Assembly: GCA_900100895.1 (NCBI GenBank)
Contig: FMTX01000007.1
Location: 248,001 to 312,000, forward strand
DNA length: 64,000 bases
Origin: Lachnospiraceae bacterium YSD2013
GTDB taxonomy: Bacteria; Bacillota; Clostridia; Lachnospirales; Lachnospiraceae
Direction of reading: 5' to 3'
The notes under the pieces were generated by a model. That model was not told the origin of the DNA. It searched no databases and worked only from the letters and a program-made list of their open reading frames with translations. Made by a program: the position numbers and the translations under genes. Below are positions 15,485-24,917 of the stretch, in pieces. Numbering within the stretch: position 1 is the stretch's first letter; the number at the start of each line of letters is the position of its first letter.

Positions 15485-17161
15485 CTATACTCCGCTTATA
15501 ATGGGTACGATAACCGGGCGACGCTTGTTGGTACGCCAGAAGTACTCGGAAAGAGTATCCTTCATAATCGTCTTAAGCTTGCCCCAGTCAAAAACATTTC
15601 TGTCAAAAGCACTGTTAAGCGCTTTGGTCAGTTCCCGACGTGCACCTTCAAGAATCTCCTCGGATTCTTTCTCATAGATACAGCCACGAGTGTATACATC
15701 GGGACCTGCAATCATAGTGCCTGAGTACTCGTCCACTACGATGCTTGCGATAACAACACCGCTTTCGGAAAGTCTCTGACGATCCTTAAGAACAGAGTTG
15801 CCTACGTCACCGACACCGAGTCCGTCTACATAAACAGACTGGCACGGAACCTTGTCCACAACCTTGGCACTGTCTTCGGAAAGTTCGAGTACATCACCCG
15901 AACGAAGGATAACTATCTTGTCCTTCTCAAAGCCCAAGGACTCAGCAATCTTGGCCTGAGCCTTTAAGTGCTTGTATTCTCCGTGAACGGGAAGTGCATA
16001 CTTAGGCTGTACAAGTGAGTAAATAAGCTTAATCTCTTCAGCGCAGGCATGTCCGGATACGTGAGCATCCTGGAAAATAACGTCAGCGCCCTTAAGCAAA
16101 AGCTCATTGATAATCTTCGTAACCGCCTTCTCGTTACCGGGAATGGGGTTAGATGAGAAAATAACTGTATCGCCGGCACCGATGGATACTTTCTTGTGAG
16201 TGCCGCCCGCCATTCTGGAAAGAGCGGCCATACTTTCGCCCTGGCTTCCGGTGGTGATGATAACCGTCTGCTCCGGCGGGAAGTTCTTAATCTGATCCAC
16301 ATCCACGAGGGTATTCTGAGGAATGGATATTCTTTTTAAAGTCTGCGCGATATCGATGATGCTGACCATGCTGCGGCCTTCCACCGCAACCTTACGTCCG
16401 TGAGCGTGAGCAGTGTTGATAATCTGCTGAACTCGGTCAACGTTGGATGCAAAAGTAGCAATTATGATACGCGTATTCTTGTGCTCATTAAATATAGTGT
16501 CGAAGGTTCTGCCGACGGTACGCTCCGAAGGGGTGAATCCGGGACGCTCTGCGTTGGTGGAGTCGCACATAAGTGCAAGTACGCCTTTCTTACCGAGGGT
16601 GGCAAAACGCTCAAGGTCGATAGAGTCACCGTATACGGGTGTATAGTCTACCTTAAAGTCGCCGGTGTGCACCACAACTCCCGCGGGAGAGAAGATGGCA
16701 AGAGCAGCCGCGTCAACAATAGAGTGATTGGTCTTGATAAACTCAACCCTGAACTGTCCGAGGTTAATGCTCTGACCGAACTTAACGACCTTTCTCTTAA
16801 CGTTCTTTAAGAGTCCTTCGTGTTCTTTGAGCTTATTTTCGATGATGCCGATTGTAAGCTTGGTAGCATAAATAGGCACGTTAACATCCCTAAGCACATA
16901 GGGAAGCGCGCCGATATGGTCTTCGTGACCGTGAGTAATTACAAATCCCTTTACCTTATCAATATTCTCTTTAAGATATGTTACGTCGGGGATTACAAGG
17001 TCGATTCCCAGCATATCGCCTTCAGGGAATGCAAGACCGCAGTCCACGACAATAATACTGTCTTCATACTCGAAGGCAGTAATGTTCATTCCGATCTGTT
17101 CCAAGCCGCCTAAGGGGATTATCTTAAGCTTTGAAACGTTCTTTTCTTTCTCTTTATTCAA
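15485..17161 (-). CDS. rnj: Ribonuclease J
   Basis: The 558-residue protein is a metallo-beta-lactamase/beta-CASP RNase with 5'-to-3' exonuclease and endonuclease activity on mRNA and rRNA. The zinc site is in FVITHGHEDHIGALPYVL (residues about 72-89), followed by the beta-CASP domain with SQGE-type segment TTGSQGESMAALSRMAGG and the late HVSGHACAEE and PVHGEYKHL motifs. The N-terminus KLKIIPLGGLEQIGMN is canonical. It is cotranscribed with ireB, ruvX and DUF1292 upstream. The first of four intergenic copies of the dispersed TTCTTTKGC motif lies just past its stop. Confidence 0.95.
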   Translation of the reverse strand: MNKEKEKNVSKLKIIPLGGLEQIGMNITAFEYEDSIIVVDCGLAFPEGDMLGIDLVIPDVTYLKENIDKVKGFVITHGHEDHIGALPYVLRDVNVPIYATKLTIGIIENKLKEHEGLLKNVKRKVVKFGQSINLGQFRVEFIKTNHSIVDAAALAIFSPAGVVVHTGDFKVDYTPVYGDSIDLERFATLGKKGVLALMCDSTNAERPGFTPSERTVGRTFDTIFNEHKNTRIIIATFASNVDRVQQIINTAHAHGRKVAVEGRSMVSIIDIAQTLKRISIPQNTLVDVDQIKNFPPEQTVIITTGSQGESMAALSRMAGGTHKKVSIGAGDTVIFSSNPIPGNEKAVTKIINELLLKGADVIFQDAHVSGHACAEEIKLIYSLVQPKYALPVHGEYKHLKAQAKIAESLGFEKDKIVILRSGDVLELSEDSAKVVDKVPCQSVYVDGLGVGDVGNSVLKDRQRLSESGVVIASIVVDEYSGTMIAGPDVYTRGCIYEKESEEILEGARRELTKALNSAFDRNVFDWGKLKTIMKDTLSEYFWRTNKRRPVIVPIISGV

Positions 17162-17179
17162 TTAAATCCTTTCTCCTGA

Positions 17180-17437
17180 CTACTGCAGGATGTCGATATC
17201 CTCTAAAAGTGCGCCGAATACCTGACCTACGGCTTGAAGCTCGTCCTCGTCATCAACGATTTCGTAAACGCCTTCCGAATCACCCGATTTCGAAAGGTCC
17301 TTCAGCACATACGCGTCACCGTCTTCGGTCTCGCTCTCGGTTACCAACATATAATCAACACCGCCAAGGGTGGTTTTTTCAATTACATAAAATTCAATAG
17401 CATCGCCGTTATTGCCGGCAAAAGAAATTTTCTCCAT
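17180..17437 (-). CDS. DUF1292 small protein (YrzB-like)
   Basis: An acidic 85-residue protein (MEKISFAGNNGDAIEFYVIEKTTLGGVDYMLVTES..., ending EDELQAVGQVFGALLEDIDILQ). The DUF1292 signature is the FYV-E-T-GG--Y-L core and the C-terminal ELQAV-QVF-ELL segment. In Bacillus yrzB lies in the yrzL-yrrK-yrzB operon, the same order as here. The function is unknown; conservation with RuvX suggests a housekeeping role. Confidence 0.85.
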   Translation of the reverse strand: MEKISFAGNNGDAIEFYVIEKTTLGGVDYMLVTESETEDGDAYVLKDLSKSGDSEGVYEIVDDEDELQAVGQVFGALLEDIDILQ

Positions 17438-17463
17438 ATAAGCTTCCCTTTATCCGGGCAAGT

Positions 17464-17886
17464 CTACTTGCCCGCAAACTCCATATAGCCCTCAAGTATA
17501 ACACGCGCGGCTATCATGTCAACATATTTCTCTCTATCCTTGGGCTTAATACCGTCCGCGTCCATTATCTCAATGGCCTCAACGGTAGTAAGTCTTTCGT
17601 CCCACATATGAACCGGAAGTCCGGTGCGGCGCTCGAGCTTGTCCTTGAATTCACGTGACAGTTCGGCCCTTTCGCCTTCGGTTCCGTCAAGGTTAAGTGG
17701 AAGTCCCAGCACTATCTCCTTAACATCGTATTCAACAATCAGTTCCTCGATGCGGGCAAGGGTCTGTCTTAACTTATTCTCTTCTTTTCGCCTTATTATT
17801 TCTACTTCTCTGGCAACGTTAAGAAGTGGGTCGCTTACTGCCACACCCACTGTCTTTGAGCCCAAATCGAGTCCCATTATTCTCAT
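17464..17886 (-). CDS. ruvX: RuvX/YqgF RNase H-fold nuclease
   Basis: The 140-residue protein begins [21 protein letters not shown], the RNase H-like strand with catalytic Asp, and continues with [15 protein letters not shown] and [13 protein letters not shown], both diagnostic of YqgF. It ends with the final catalytic Asp in [16 protein letters not shown]. The family is essential in many bacteria and takes part in pre-16S rRNA 5'-end maturation; its old name is Holliday junction resolvase-like protein. It sits between ireB and the DUF1292 gene with short gaps. Confidence 0.93.
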   Translation of the reverse strand: MRIMGLDLGSKTVGVAVSDPLLNVAREVEIIRRKEENKLRQTLARIEELIVEYDVKEIVLGLPLNLDGTEGERAELSREFKDKLERRTGLPVHMWDERLTTVEAIEIMDADGIKPKDREKYVDMIAARVILEGYMEFAGK

Positions 17887-17896
17887 AAATTAATAC

Positions 17897-18160
17897 CTAG
17901 TTCCAGCCTTTAACCTTAGCGTAAGAAAGAAGGAGCTCTTCGATAATCTCGTCTCTCTCGATACGACGAACCATCTTTCTGGCATCGTTATGAGAGGTTA
18001 TGTACGTAGGGTCGTCGGATACAAGGTAACCCGTAATCTGGTTAACCGCATCGTAACCCTTCTCCACATTGGCTCTGTACACAATCTCGAGTATCTCGGA
18101 AGCGCTTAAAGGTCTTTCCTGTTCAACTTTAAAAAACTGAGTCTGGTCAATACTTGCCAT
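17897..18160 (-). CDS. ireB: IreB-family regulatory phosphoprotein (YrzL)
   Basis: An 87-residue protein (MASIDQTQFFKVEQERPLSASEILEIVYRANVEKGYDAVNQITGYLVSDDPTYITSHNDARKMVRRIERDEIIEELL). The conserved YD-VNQI-GYL-S-DPTYITSH-NAR segment is diagnostic. In Enterococcus IreB is phosphorylated on Thr by the PASTA kinase IreK and controls cephalosporin resistance. It is first in the ireB-ruvX-DUF1292-rnj run, with a good promoter upstream. Confidence 0.93.
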   Translation of the reverse strand: MASIDQTQFFKVEQERPLSASEILEIVYRANVEKGYDAVNQITGYLVSDDPTYITSHNDARKMVRRIERDEIIEELLLSYAKVKGWN

Positions 18161-18193
18161 AAATAGTCTCTCTTTCTTTGTACTACACTTGCT

Positions 18194-18222
18194 ATTTTAA
18201 TCTATCACAAAAGTGTTTTCAA
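18194..18222 (-). promoter_or_regulatory. Promoter of the ireB operon
   Basis: TTGAAA (18217-18222) and TAAAAT (18194-18199) on the minus strand with a 17-base spacer, in the only gap between the histidine kinase gene and ireB. Confidence 0.6.
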
Positions 18223-18277
18223 TCAATTACAGAAATCTGAATAAACTTTTAAAAATTCCTTTGGAAATAACACAGAA

Positions 18278-19513
18278 TCAACAGGGCCTATGTAACACGG
18301 CGGTAACGCGCATCTCGCCGCCTTCGATTTCCGCAAAGATTTCGCCACCCATTTTGTGAATGAGCTTCCTGCAGATATACAGTCCCAGGCCGCTTCCCGG
18401 CTTGCTTCCCACATTCGTACCCCTGTAGAAGCTGTCGAAGATATGCTCCGTCTCCTCTTCTTTGAGCGTGCAGCCGCTGTTGGTTATCGTGACGAGCCGT
18501 GCATCCTCTTCGTCGGCAAAAGAAACCTTAATATAGCCCCCGTCGCCGTACTTAATAGCGTTCTCAAATATATTCTGGAGCACTTCCGTAAATTTCTCTT
18601 GGTCACCCTTCAAAAGTACATCTGTATACGCGCCCACGTTAAGTTCCGTTCCCACAGTCTTAAGCTTGTCGCTGTAATACTCCTTGATGGGCGTTATTAC
18701 CTCCGACAGGTAGAATTCGCCGCTCTTTACGCTAAGGTCGAGGAAATCGTCACCCGAAGCCGAAATAATCTTGGCAACATACCCTTCAGCCTCATTTGCG
18801 TTCTCGTCGATTTTGGCCGCTACTTTCTGAAGGCGCTCCGGGTCTTTGTACAGATTCTTTTTAATCGCCGCGGCATAAAGCTTGATAGCCGATATAGGAG
18901 TCTTCATATCATGTGACAGCGAAAGAAGGAACACATTCCTTTCTTTCTGCAGTTCAAGGTTCTTGCGCTTCTCGCCTTCCAGCTTCTCTCGAAGCATATC
19001 GAGTCCCCACAGGAATCTGCCGAAGTATTTGCTCTTTTCTTCCGACAGAGGAATCGTGAGGTTGCCTTTTGCAAGCTCCGTCGGGTATTCCGAAATCTTG
19101 TTAAAGTGCCTGATAAGTACCGAGTAAATATAAACCATCACCAGCACTGCTGCCGCAAGCATCAGCGCAATTACGATGTGCGTCACTCTGAGCATGCTTT
19201 TTTTTTCGCCGGATAAGTCTATGGTGTATTCGATGCGATAGAGTTTCCCGTCTATGTCGGCAACTTTGTAATTGTTGTCGGACTCGTAAAAAGAATCCGC
19301 ATTCTCATCCGTAAGCATAACGACTCCCGTTATGGTCTTAAACGCCGACAAATCCATGTCTGTGACTGACGTGTCACTTGTCTTGCGAAGTTCCTGCTCT
19401 ACGCGATTTATCTCGATTTTGTACAGATTGACAAGCTTGTCGTTCTTGGCGCGCACAACAAAATCTGCCGCCACCGCTATGATGAGCAGTGCCGCCAGAA
19501 TCATGAGACACAT
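18278..19513 (-). CDS. Sensor histidine kinase
   Basis: The 411-residue protein has two membrane helices (residues about 1-20 and 115-140) around a short extracytoplasmic loop of some 90 residues. A HAMP-like region, the H-box SLSHDMKTPISAIKLYAAAI, an N-box in LQNIFENAIKYGDG, and G-boxes near GSKPGSGLGLYICRKLI follow. The frame stays open upstream of the ATG at 19513 (…NIIRKNYFR), and the ATG lacks a clear ribosome binding site, so translation may start a few codons earlier at a non-ATG codon. It is last in the permease-ATPase-regulator-kinase operon, suggesting it senses an antimicrobial or the transporter itself. Confidence 0.88.
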   Translation of the reverse strand: MCLMILAALLIIAVAADFVVRAKNDKLVNLYKIEINRVEQELRKTSDTSVTDMDLSAFKTITGVVMLTDENADSFYESDNNYKVADIDGKLYRIEYTIDLSGEKKSMLRVTHIVIALMLAAAVLVMVYIYSVLIRHFNKISEYPTELAKGNLTIPLSEEKSKYFGRFLWGLDMLREKLEGEKRKNLELQKERNVFLLSLSHDMKTPISAIKLYAAAIKKNLYKDPERLQKVAAKIDENANEAEGYVAKIISASGDDFLDLSVKSGEFYLSEVITPIKEYYSDKLKTVGTELNVGAYTDVLLKGDQEKFTEVLQNIFENAIKYGDGGYIKVSFADEEDARLVTITNSGCTLKEEETEHIFDSFYRGTNVGSKPGSGLGLYICRKLIHKMGGEIFAEIEGGEMRVTAVLHRPC

Positions 19514-19553
19514 CCGGAAATAGTTCTTACGGATTATGTTTTTGTCTTCCGAG

Positions 19554-20216
19554 TTATTCGTATCTGTACCCCTTTCCCCAGACGGTTATGATTTTCTTCG
19601 GGTTCTGAGGATCGTCCTCAAGCTTCTCGCGAAGCCACCTGATATGAACCGTAAGCGTCTGAGATTCGGATTCTGAGTCGGAGCCCCAAACCGTATCGAA
19701 TATATAGTGTTTTAAAAGAGTCTGTCCTTTATTCTCCATGAGGAGCTTGAGTAATTCAAATTCCTTGGCGGTTGCGTCAATGACTTTTCCGTCTTTGAGA
19801 ATCTGCTCATGAGCTATGTCGAGCTTAATGTTGTCATCTGTAAGCTCATCTACCGCAAGGCGCCTCTTGAAGATGCCCTTAATCTTGGCAATCAATATAT
19901 CTATGTCGTAAGGCTTCTCAATATAGTCGTCGGCACCGGAAATTATTGCGTTAAGCTTATCGTCCTTGGCAAGCTTCGCGCTGACCATGATGACGGGAGT
20001 GTTGGACTGTTCACGAACCTTGTTAAGAATGGTCATGCCGCTTGCGCCCGGAAGCATGATATCAAGTACCAAGAGCCTTGCTCCGTAGCGCTCGTAAAGA
20101 GCGAGGGCTTTGTCGCCGTCTCCCGCGGAGGAGACGGTGTAGCCTTCGTTTCTTAAAAAGTCGGTTAAGACTTCTCTTAATTCGGTGTTGTCCTCAACAA
20201 TCAAAATGTCTGTCAT
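19554..20216 (-). CDS. OmpR/PhoB-family response regulator
   Basis: The 220-residue protein has a receiver domain with DILIVEDN, phospho-acceptor Asp in RLLVLDIMLPG (about residue 53), and the conserved Lys in YIEKPYDID. A C-terminal winged helix follows (ILKDGKVIDATAKEFELLKLLMENKGQ... VHIRWLREKLEDDPQNPKKIITVWGKGYRYE). It is the partner of the downstream kinase and probably activates the ABC transporter operon in which it lies. Its stop is about 40 bases before the kinase ATG. Confidence 0.93.
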   Translation of the reverse strand: MTDILIVEDNTELREVLTDFLRNEGYTVSSAGDGDKALALYERYGARLLVLDIMLPGASGMTILNKVREQSNTPVIMVSAKLAKDDKLNAIISGADDYIEKPYDIDILIAKIKGIFKRRLAVDELTDDNIKLDIAHEQILKDGKVIDATAKEFELLKLLMENKGQTLLKHYIFDTVWGSDSESESQTLTVHIRWLREKLEDDPQNPKKIITVWGKGYRYE

Positions 20217-20250
20217 GATGCCTTATCGCTTTCTTTGGCCCCGGGTTGTG

Positions 20251-21018
20251 TTACCAGCCCATTTCCATAAGCCAGTTGTTAAGCTGTCTTTCTCTGTCTC
20301 TGAGTTCCTCGGGCTTGTTGTAGCTGCCGAGATTGTACTCGCCCTGGATGTTGCCGTCCACGATGTAGAGGACTCTGGTGCATTTCGCAGCAACCTTAAC
20401 GTCGTGGGTTACGAGCATTACTGTGGTTCCTTCTTTGTTGAGCTTGACCATCTCGCACATAACTTCGTCGGAAGAGGTGCGGTTGAGAGCGCCGGTGGGC
20501 TCGTCGGCAAAGATTACCTTGGGATTGTTAATCATGCTGCGGCAGATACAGGCTCTCTGAAGCTGTCCGCCGGATACCTCGTTGATGTCGTTGTCTGCGG
20601 TCTCTTCGATACCAAGCTTCTTCATGAGTGCACGGCCGCGCTTCTCGGTCTCGCTTCTTTTTTCATGATTCCTATTTGATTTTACCGCAGGTAATATAAT
20701 ATTATCCAGTATTGTTAAATTTTTCATCATATACATCTGCTGGAAGATGAATCCCATGTCGTCGAGTCTTACGTCAGCCATCTCGTTGTCTGAAAGGTTC
20801 GCAAGCTCTTTGCCGCAGAAAGTTACGTTGCCGGCGGTCATCTTGTCCATGCCGGATACTGTGTATAAAAGTGTGGACTTACCGGAACCCGAGGGACCCA
20901 TGATGGCTACCATCTCGCCCTCGTCGATATGAAAGTTTACGTTCTTAAGTACGTTGTTGTGTTTTTTATTTACTACATATGTCTTGCAAAGATCTTTAAC
21001 ATCTATTACTGTGCTCAT
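20251..21018 (-). CDS. ABC transporter ATP-binding protein (BceA/MacB type)
   Basis: The 255-residue ATPase contains Walker A GPSGSGKST, the signature VSGGQLQRACICRSM and Walker B VIFADEPTG followed by ALN. This form (DEPTGALN, then ML-VTHD) is typical of ATPases serving large FtsX-like permeases involved in bacteriocin or bacitracin resistance. It lies directly behind the permease gene. A copy of TTCTTTGGC fills the gap to the response regulator. Confidence 0.93.
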   Translation of the reverse strand: MSTVIDVKDLCKTYVVNKKHNNVLKNVNFHIDEGEMVAIMGPSGSGKSTLLYTVSGMDKMTAGNVTFCGKELANLSDNEMADVRLDDMGFIFQQMYMMKNLTILDNIILPAVKSNRNHEKRSETEKRGRALMKKLGIEETADNDINEVSGGQLQRACICRSMINNPKVIFADEPTGALNRTSSDEVMCEMVKLNKEGTTVMLVTHDVKVAAKCTRVLYIVDGNIQGEYNLGSYNKPEELRDRERQLNNWLMEMGW

Positions 21019-21033
21019 TATTAATCCTCCCTG

Positions 21034-23406
21034 TTATTCGATATTGCCCATCTGGTCTGAGTGAATGGTCTTCGTGTAAAGTGATGTAAGGAATGCCGCC
21101 GCCACTACAATCGCGCCGAGAATCAACGGATAAATCACGAAGATTTCAAGGGGTTTGATTGCATATTCAACGCCCGACAACGCTCCCATAATGGCGAAGA
21201 TTCTGTCGCATATAAGCTTCGTAAAAGGATATGACAAAGCCGAAGCAATTACCGTCGCCGCAATCATCAGTATCACGAATCTGCAGGTATGCTGCGCACT
21301 GATGGAACGGTTCTTGAAGCCGATAGCCTTCATAAGCGCTATCTCACCGGTTTCCTTACTGATAAAAGAACGCTCCATTAAAACGGTAACCATGGCTGCA
21401 ATAATAAGTGCAATAATCATAACGAGATTTTTGGCACTGCCCACAGCACTTGCAGAGTTGGTGGATATATCCACAAAATCAGCTCTGTTATATATTTTGT
21501 TGGAATTAAAAATCTTTTTGAGCTTGGTTATTCTTTCTTCAATAACTTCATCCGAAGGATTGTCGTCAAAATCAATCTGGAACGCGTGAGCCGAGGAAGC
21601 ATCGTTAACGCTTACCGGCACATCCTGGTGAAGTCTTCCCACCTGTCCCATCTGGTTAAAAGAAGAAAACGTTGCGGTAATAAGGTATTCTTTCTTTTCG
21701 CCGTTTACCTCCATCGTAACCTTGTCGCCTATCGAAGCGCCTAAGTCATTAAGTACCTGAGGGGTAAGAGCAATTTCATTCTCATAAAGCGGGGCAACAC
21801 CTTCGCTGTAGACATAGTCCGTTGTCTTGGTGTCTTTGCACTGCTGCATGTTGATCTGGGTTTTCTCGCCCTTAAACTCGATGGGAAGCGTGTACATAAG
21901 TTCTATATGCACCTTGCCGGGCATTCCGTTTTCTTTTAAATCATCCTCTATGTCTGCAATAATCTTTTCAAGAATATCCGGATCGTCCGTACCCATGACA
22001 TCCATAATTCTTTCAGTCGATGAGTAGTATGCATCGCTCTCTGTGGTTCCAAAGAGGAATATGAGCTTGTCGCTTACCAGTGTATTGGCGGTGTTGGCAA
22101 GCATTGTGATAAGAAGCAGGCATACCGTAAAGGTAATGAGCATGCTTACATACTGACCGGGCTTGCTGAGTACATCGTTAAGAGCCAGGAACCAATTGCT
22201 TCCGCTCTTGCTTTTGCTAAGTCTGAGAACCGACTTCTTATGATATCTCTCTCCCGTCTCACCGCTTCTTACGGCGTCGATGGGAGACATTTTCTTAATG
22301 GACTTGGTACATGAATAGCAGAAAGAAACTATTATAACCACGACCGCAATCGCGCTGACAATTCCGAGCACGACGCTGTTGTCATTACCAAGAAGTAGCC
22401 TCTTTGAAACGCTCTTAAGAAGCATCTCGCCGAAAGGAACACTGAGGATGTATCCGATTACCGCACCCACGCAGGCAATGCAAAGGTACTTAATCATATA
22501 AAGTCCTCTTACCGAACCGTTCCTAAGTCCCACGGCCTTCATAACGCCGATTTCGCGGAAATCTTCCGTAAGTGTAAACTTAATGGTAAAAGAAAGCATT
22601 GCGAAGGAAATCAGTATCAGGCAGATACTTACCACAAGGATAATGGCAGCGGTAATCATATCAAGCATGTATGTAAGTTTGATTACCGAACTGTCCTGTG
22701 CAAAAAGCGCACTGGGTATGCCCGCAACATCTTTCTTAAGCGCCTTTAAATCGTCCGTATTTACATAGTAAGCGCATCCGCTGGAAGCTTTTCTTACTTC
22801 TTCGCTGTCCATAAACAATTGGTGATCTTCAGCATTTACAAGCGCTCTGGGATTGCCAAGGAAGGGCGAACTGAAAAGTGCGTCCTTAATATATCCGTCG
22901 ATTATAAATTCAACCGAAACATCCTGAACGGTAATGGTAACGGTATCTCCGACATGAGTCTTGGTCTCGTCGGCCAAAATTCCGCTGAAGTAAATATGAC
23001 CCTTCGGAACTTCCGTAACCTTCTCATCGTTCATGTAGAAGTAATTAAGGTCTGAGTCGTCGATGGAAGTGATAAGACCGGGGTTCTCGAATTCCACATA
23101 TTTATTACCGTCCTTTGTTAAGTCCTTAGCGGCAAAATAAATAAGGTCCTCACGCCCGTAGTCTGTTACAGACTCAGCTTCACTTACAATCTCATCTGTG
23201 GGATTTACTCCTCCGGTATTGAGGGTAAGTATGACGAAATCCGACATACCCGCCTTCTCAAAGAAGTAGTCGATGCCTCCGTATACGGAGACCATGTTGT
23301 TGACACTGCTGCTTGCAAACATTGTTGAAAGAATTACAAACAGCAGCAGTATGGTGTTCATTATCTTTTTTCTCTTAAGGTCTCTTCCGAGAATTCTGAA
23401 AAACAA
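21034..23406 (-). CDS. FtsX-like ABC permease (large, two FtsX repeats)
   Basis: A 790-residue membrane protein with an N-terminal helix (NTILLLFVILSTMFASS), a periplasm-type extracellular domain of about 200 residues, three helices (residues about 250-375), a fourth around 420 (MLITFTVCLLLITMLANTA), a second extracellular domain and three C-terminal helices. This two-module layout fits lantibiotic/bacitracin-type exporters. It begins at TTG 23404-23406, with GGGAGG eight bases upstream, and is first in the four-gene operon. The substrate cannot be read; antimicrobial-peptide defence is inferred from the kinase/regulator linkage. Confidence 0.88.
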   Translation of the reverse strand: MFFRILGRDLKRKKIMNTILLLFVILSTMFASSSVNNMVSVYGGIDYFFEKAGMSDFVILTLNTGGVNPTDEIVSEAESVTDYGREDLIYFAAKDLTKDGNKYVEFENPGLITSIDDSDLNYFYMNDEKVTEVPKGHIYFSGILADETKTHVGDTVTITVQDVSVEFIIDGYIKDALFSSPFLGNPRALVNAEDHQLFMDSEEVRKASSGCAYYVNTDDLKALKKDVAGIPSALFAQDSSVIKLTYMLDMITAAIILVVSICLILISFAMLSFTIKFTLTEDFREIGVMKAVGLRNGSVRGLYMIKYLCIACVGAVIGYILSVPFGEMLLKSVSKRLLLGNDNSVVLGIVSAIAVVVIIVSFCYSCTKSIKKMSPIDAVRSGETGERYHKKSVLRLSKSKSGSNWFLALNDVLSKPGQYVSMLITFTVCLLLITMLANTANTLVSDKLIFLFGTTESDAYYSSTERIMDVMGTDDPDILEKIIADIEDDLKENGMPGKVHIELMYTLPIEFKGEKTQINMQQCKDTKTTDYVYSEGVAPLYENEIALTPQVLNDLGASIGDKVTMEVNGEKKEYLITATFSSFNQMGQVGRLHQDVPVSVNDASSAHAFQIDFDDNPSDEVIEERITKLKKIFNSNKIYNRADFVDISTNSASAVGSAKNLVMIIALIIAAMVTVLMERSFISKETGEIALMKAIGFKNRSISAQHTCRFVILMIAATVIASALSYPFTKLICDRIFAIMGALSGVEYAIKPLEIFVIYPLILGAIVVAAAFLTSLYTKTIHSDQMGNIE

Positions 23407-23497
23407 TTATGTGTCCTCCCTTTCTTGATTGATCGTACACACTGTAAGACAGAATTTATTAAACAATCCTTAAATAGAATTTCGCGGTCAAAGAAAA

Positions 23498-24811
23498 CTA
23501 TTCGGCGAGCAAAATGTCGTCGGTTAAAAAGCCCGTAAGTGTGCGGGTTTCAATCTTATCTGAAAGGTCGGCATCAGATGCTGAGGCAACCTTAATGTAC
23601 TCAGGTGTGTGGCCGATATAGTACTTCTTACCGGCAATAGTCTTCTCTTCTTCAAAAAGAATGCTGTAGGCCTTACCGATATGGCGCTTTCTGAAGGCTA
23701 CGGACATTTCGTGCTCGAGAGCTTCCATCTTGTCGGAGCGGGCGTCCTTAATAACGCCGCTTACCTGACCGGGCATTTTCTCGGCAACGGTGCCTTTTCT
23801 TTTTGAATATTTGAATATATGCATTTCGTAAAAGCCTACGGTCTCGGCAAATTTAAGAGACTTATCGAACTCTTCGTCAGTCTCGCCGGGGAAGCCTACG
23901 ATAACGTCGGTGGTAATTGCGGGGTCGTCGAAATACTTGCGTAACAGACTAACACCAGTAAGAAACTCCTCGCAGGTGTAGTGGCGGTTCATGCGCTTTA
24001 AGGTCTCATCGCAACCACTCTGTAATGATAAGTGGAAGTGCGGGCAGAGCTTCTTAAGAGCGCTGATGCGCTGTACAAATTCCTCGGTCATAACTCTGGG
24101 CTCAAGGGAGCTTAAGCGAATGCGGTGTACCTCGGGCATAGCGTTGATATCTTCAAGAAGTTCCGCGAGACGATTCTCTTCCAAGTGACCCGGACGGGTT
24201 ACTCCGTATGAACTCACGTGAATGCCGGTTAAAACAAATTCGTTGTAGCCTTTAATGGCAAGAGCCTTGATTTCCTCAAGGATTTCTTTCTTGTCACGGC
24301 TTCTTACGGGACCTCTGGCAAAAGGAATGAGGCAATATGTACAAAACTGATTGCAGCCGTCCTGAATCTTAATATATGCGCGGGTACGCTCGGCGGTCTC
24401 GGTAAGCATCATGCTCTCGTATTCGGAGGTGTGCATAATGTCTAAGATGCTGGAAGTTTTCTTTTGCTTAGAAGTGTATTCCTGCAAAATCTCGATGATA
24501 CGGGACTTTTCGTTATTACCGATGGCAATGTCAACAGAGGCGTCTTTGAGTACGCCTTCGGTGTCGGTCTGAACGTAGCAGCCGGTTGCTATTACTATCG
24601 CATCGGGGTTCATGGCCTTGGCACGATGTAACATCTGGCGGCTCTTACGATCCGCAATATTTGTAACTGTGCATGTATTTATCACGTAAACATCGGCTTT
24701 TTGAGTAAATGGCACAACTCGGAAACCGTTTTCCGTGAATTTTTGTTGCATAATATCAGTCTCGTATGAATTTACCTTACAGCCTAAGCTGTGAAATGCT
24801 ACAGTATTCAT
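23498..24811 (-). CDS. mtaB: tRNA t6A37 methylthiotransferase MtaB
   Basis: A radical-SAM enzyme that converts t6A37 to ms2t6A37 in ANN-decoding tRNAs. The 437-residue protein starts with the UPF0004 domain (FHSLGCKVNSYETD, CTVTNIADRKSRQ, ATGCYVQ), each contributing a cluster Cys. The radical-SAM motif is CNQFCTYCLIPFARGP, and a C-terminal TRAM-like region follows. The GCKVN variant separates MtaB from MiaB and RimO. It diverges from the HPr-like gene and stands alone. Confidence 0.95.
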   Translation of the reverse strand: MNTVAFHSLGCKVNSYETDIMQQKFTENGFRVVPFTQKADVYVINTCTVTNIADRKSRQMLHRAKAMNPDAIVIATGCYVQTDTEGVLKDASVDIAIGNNEKSRIIEILQEYTSKQKKTSSILDIMHTSEYESMMLTETAERTRAYIKIQDGCNQFCTYCLIPFARGPVRSRDKKEILEEIKALAIKGYNEFVLTGIHVSSYGVTRPGHLEENRLAELLEDINAMPEVHRIRLSSLEPRVMTEEFVQRISALKKLCPHFHLSLQSGCDETLKRMNRHYTCEEFLTGVSLLRKYFDDPAITTDVIVGFPGETDEEFDKSLKFAETVGFYEMHIFKYSKRKGTVAEKMPGQVSGVIKDARSDKMEALEHEMSVAFRKRHIGKAYSILFEEEKTIAGKKYYIGHTPEYIKVASASDADLSDKIETRTLTGFLTDDILLAE

Positions 24812-24845
24812 TAAATCGTCCTATATTTTTGTTAAACATTAAGCG

Positions 24846-24875
24846 TTGACAAAACATGTTAAATTGTCGGATAAT
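24846..24875 (+). promoter_or_regulatory. Strong promoter of the HPr-like gene
   Basis: A perfect TTGACA (24846-24851) and GATAAT (24870-24875) with an 18-base spacer, 42 bases ahead of the start codon. Confidence 0.75.
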
Positions 24876-24917
24876 TATACCGAAGGTTGAAGTTCTACCT
24901 ATAGGAGGTTATATAAC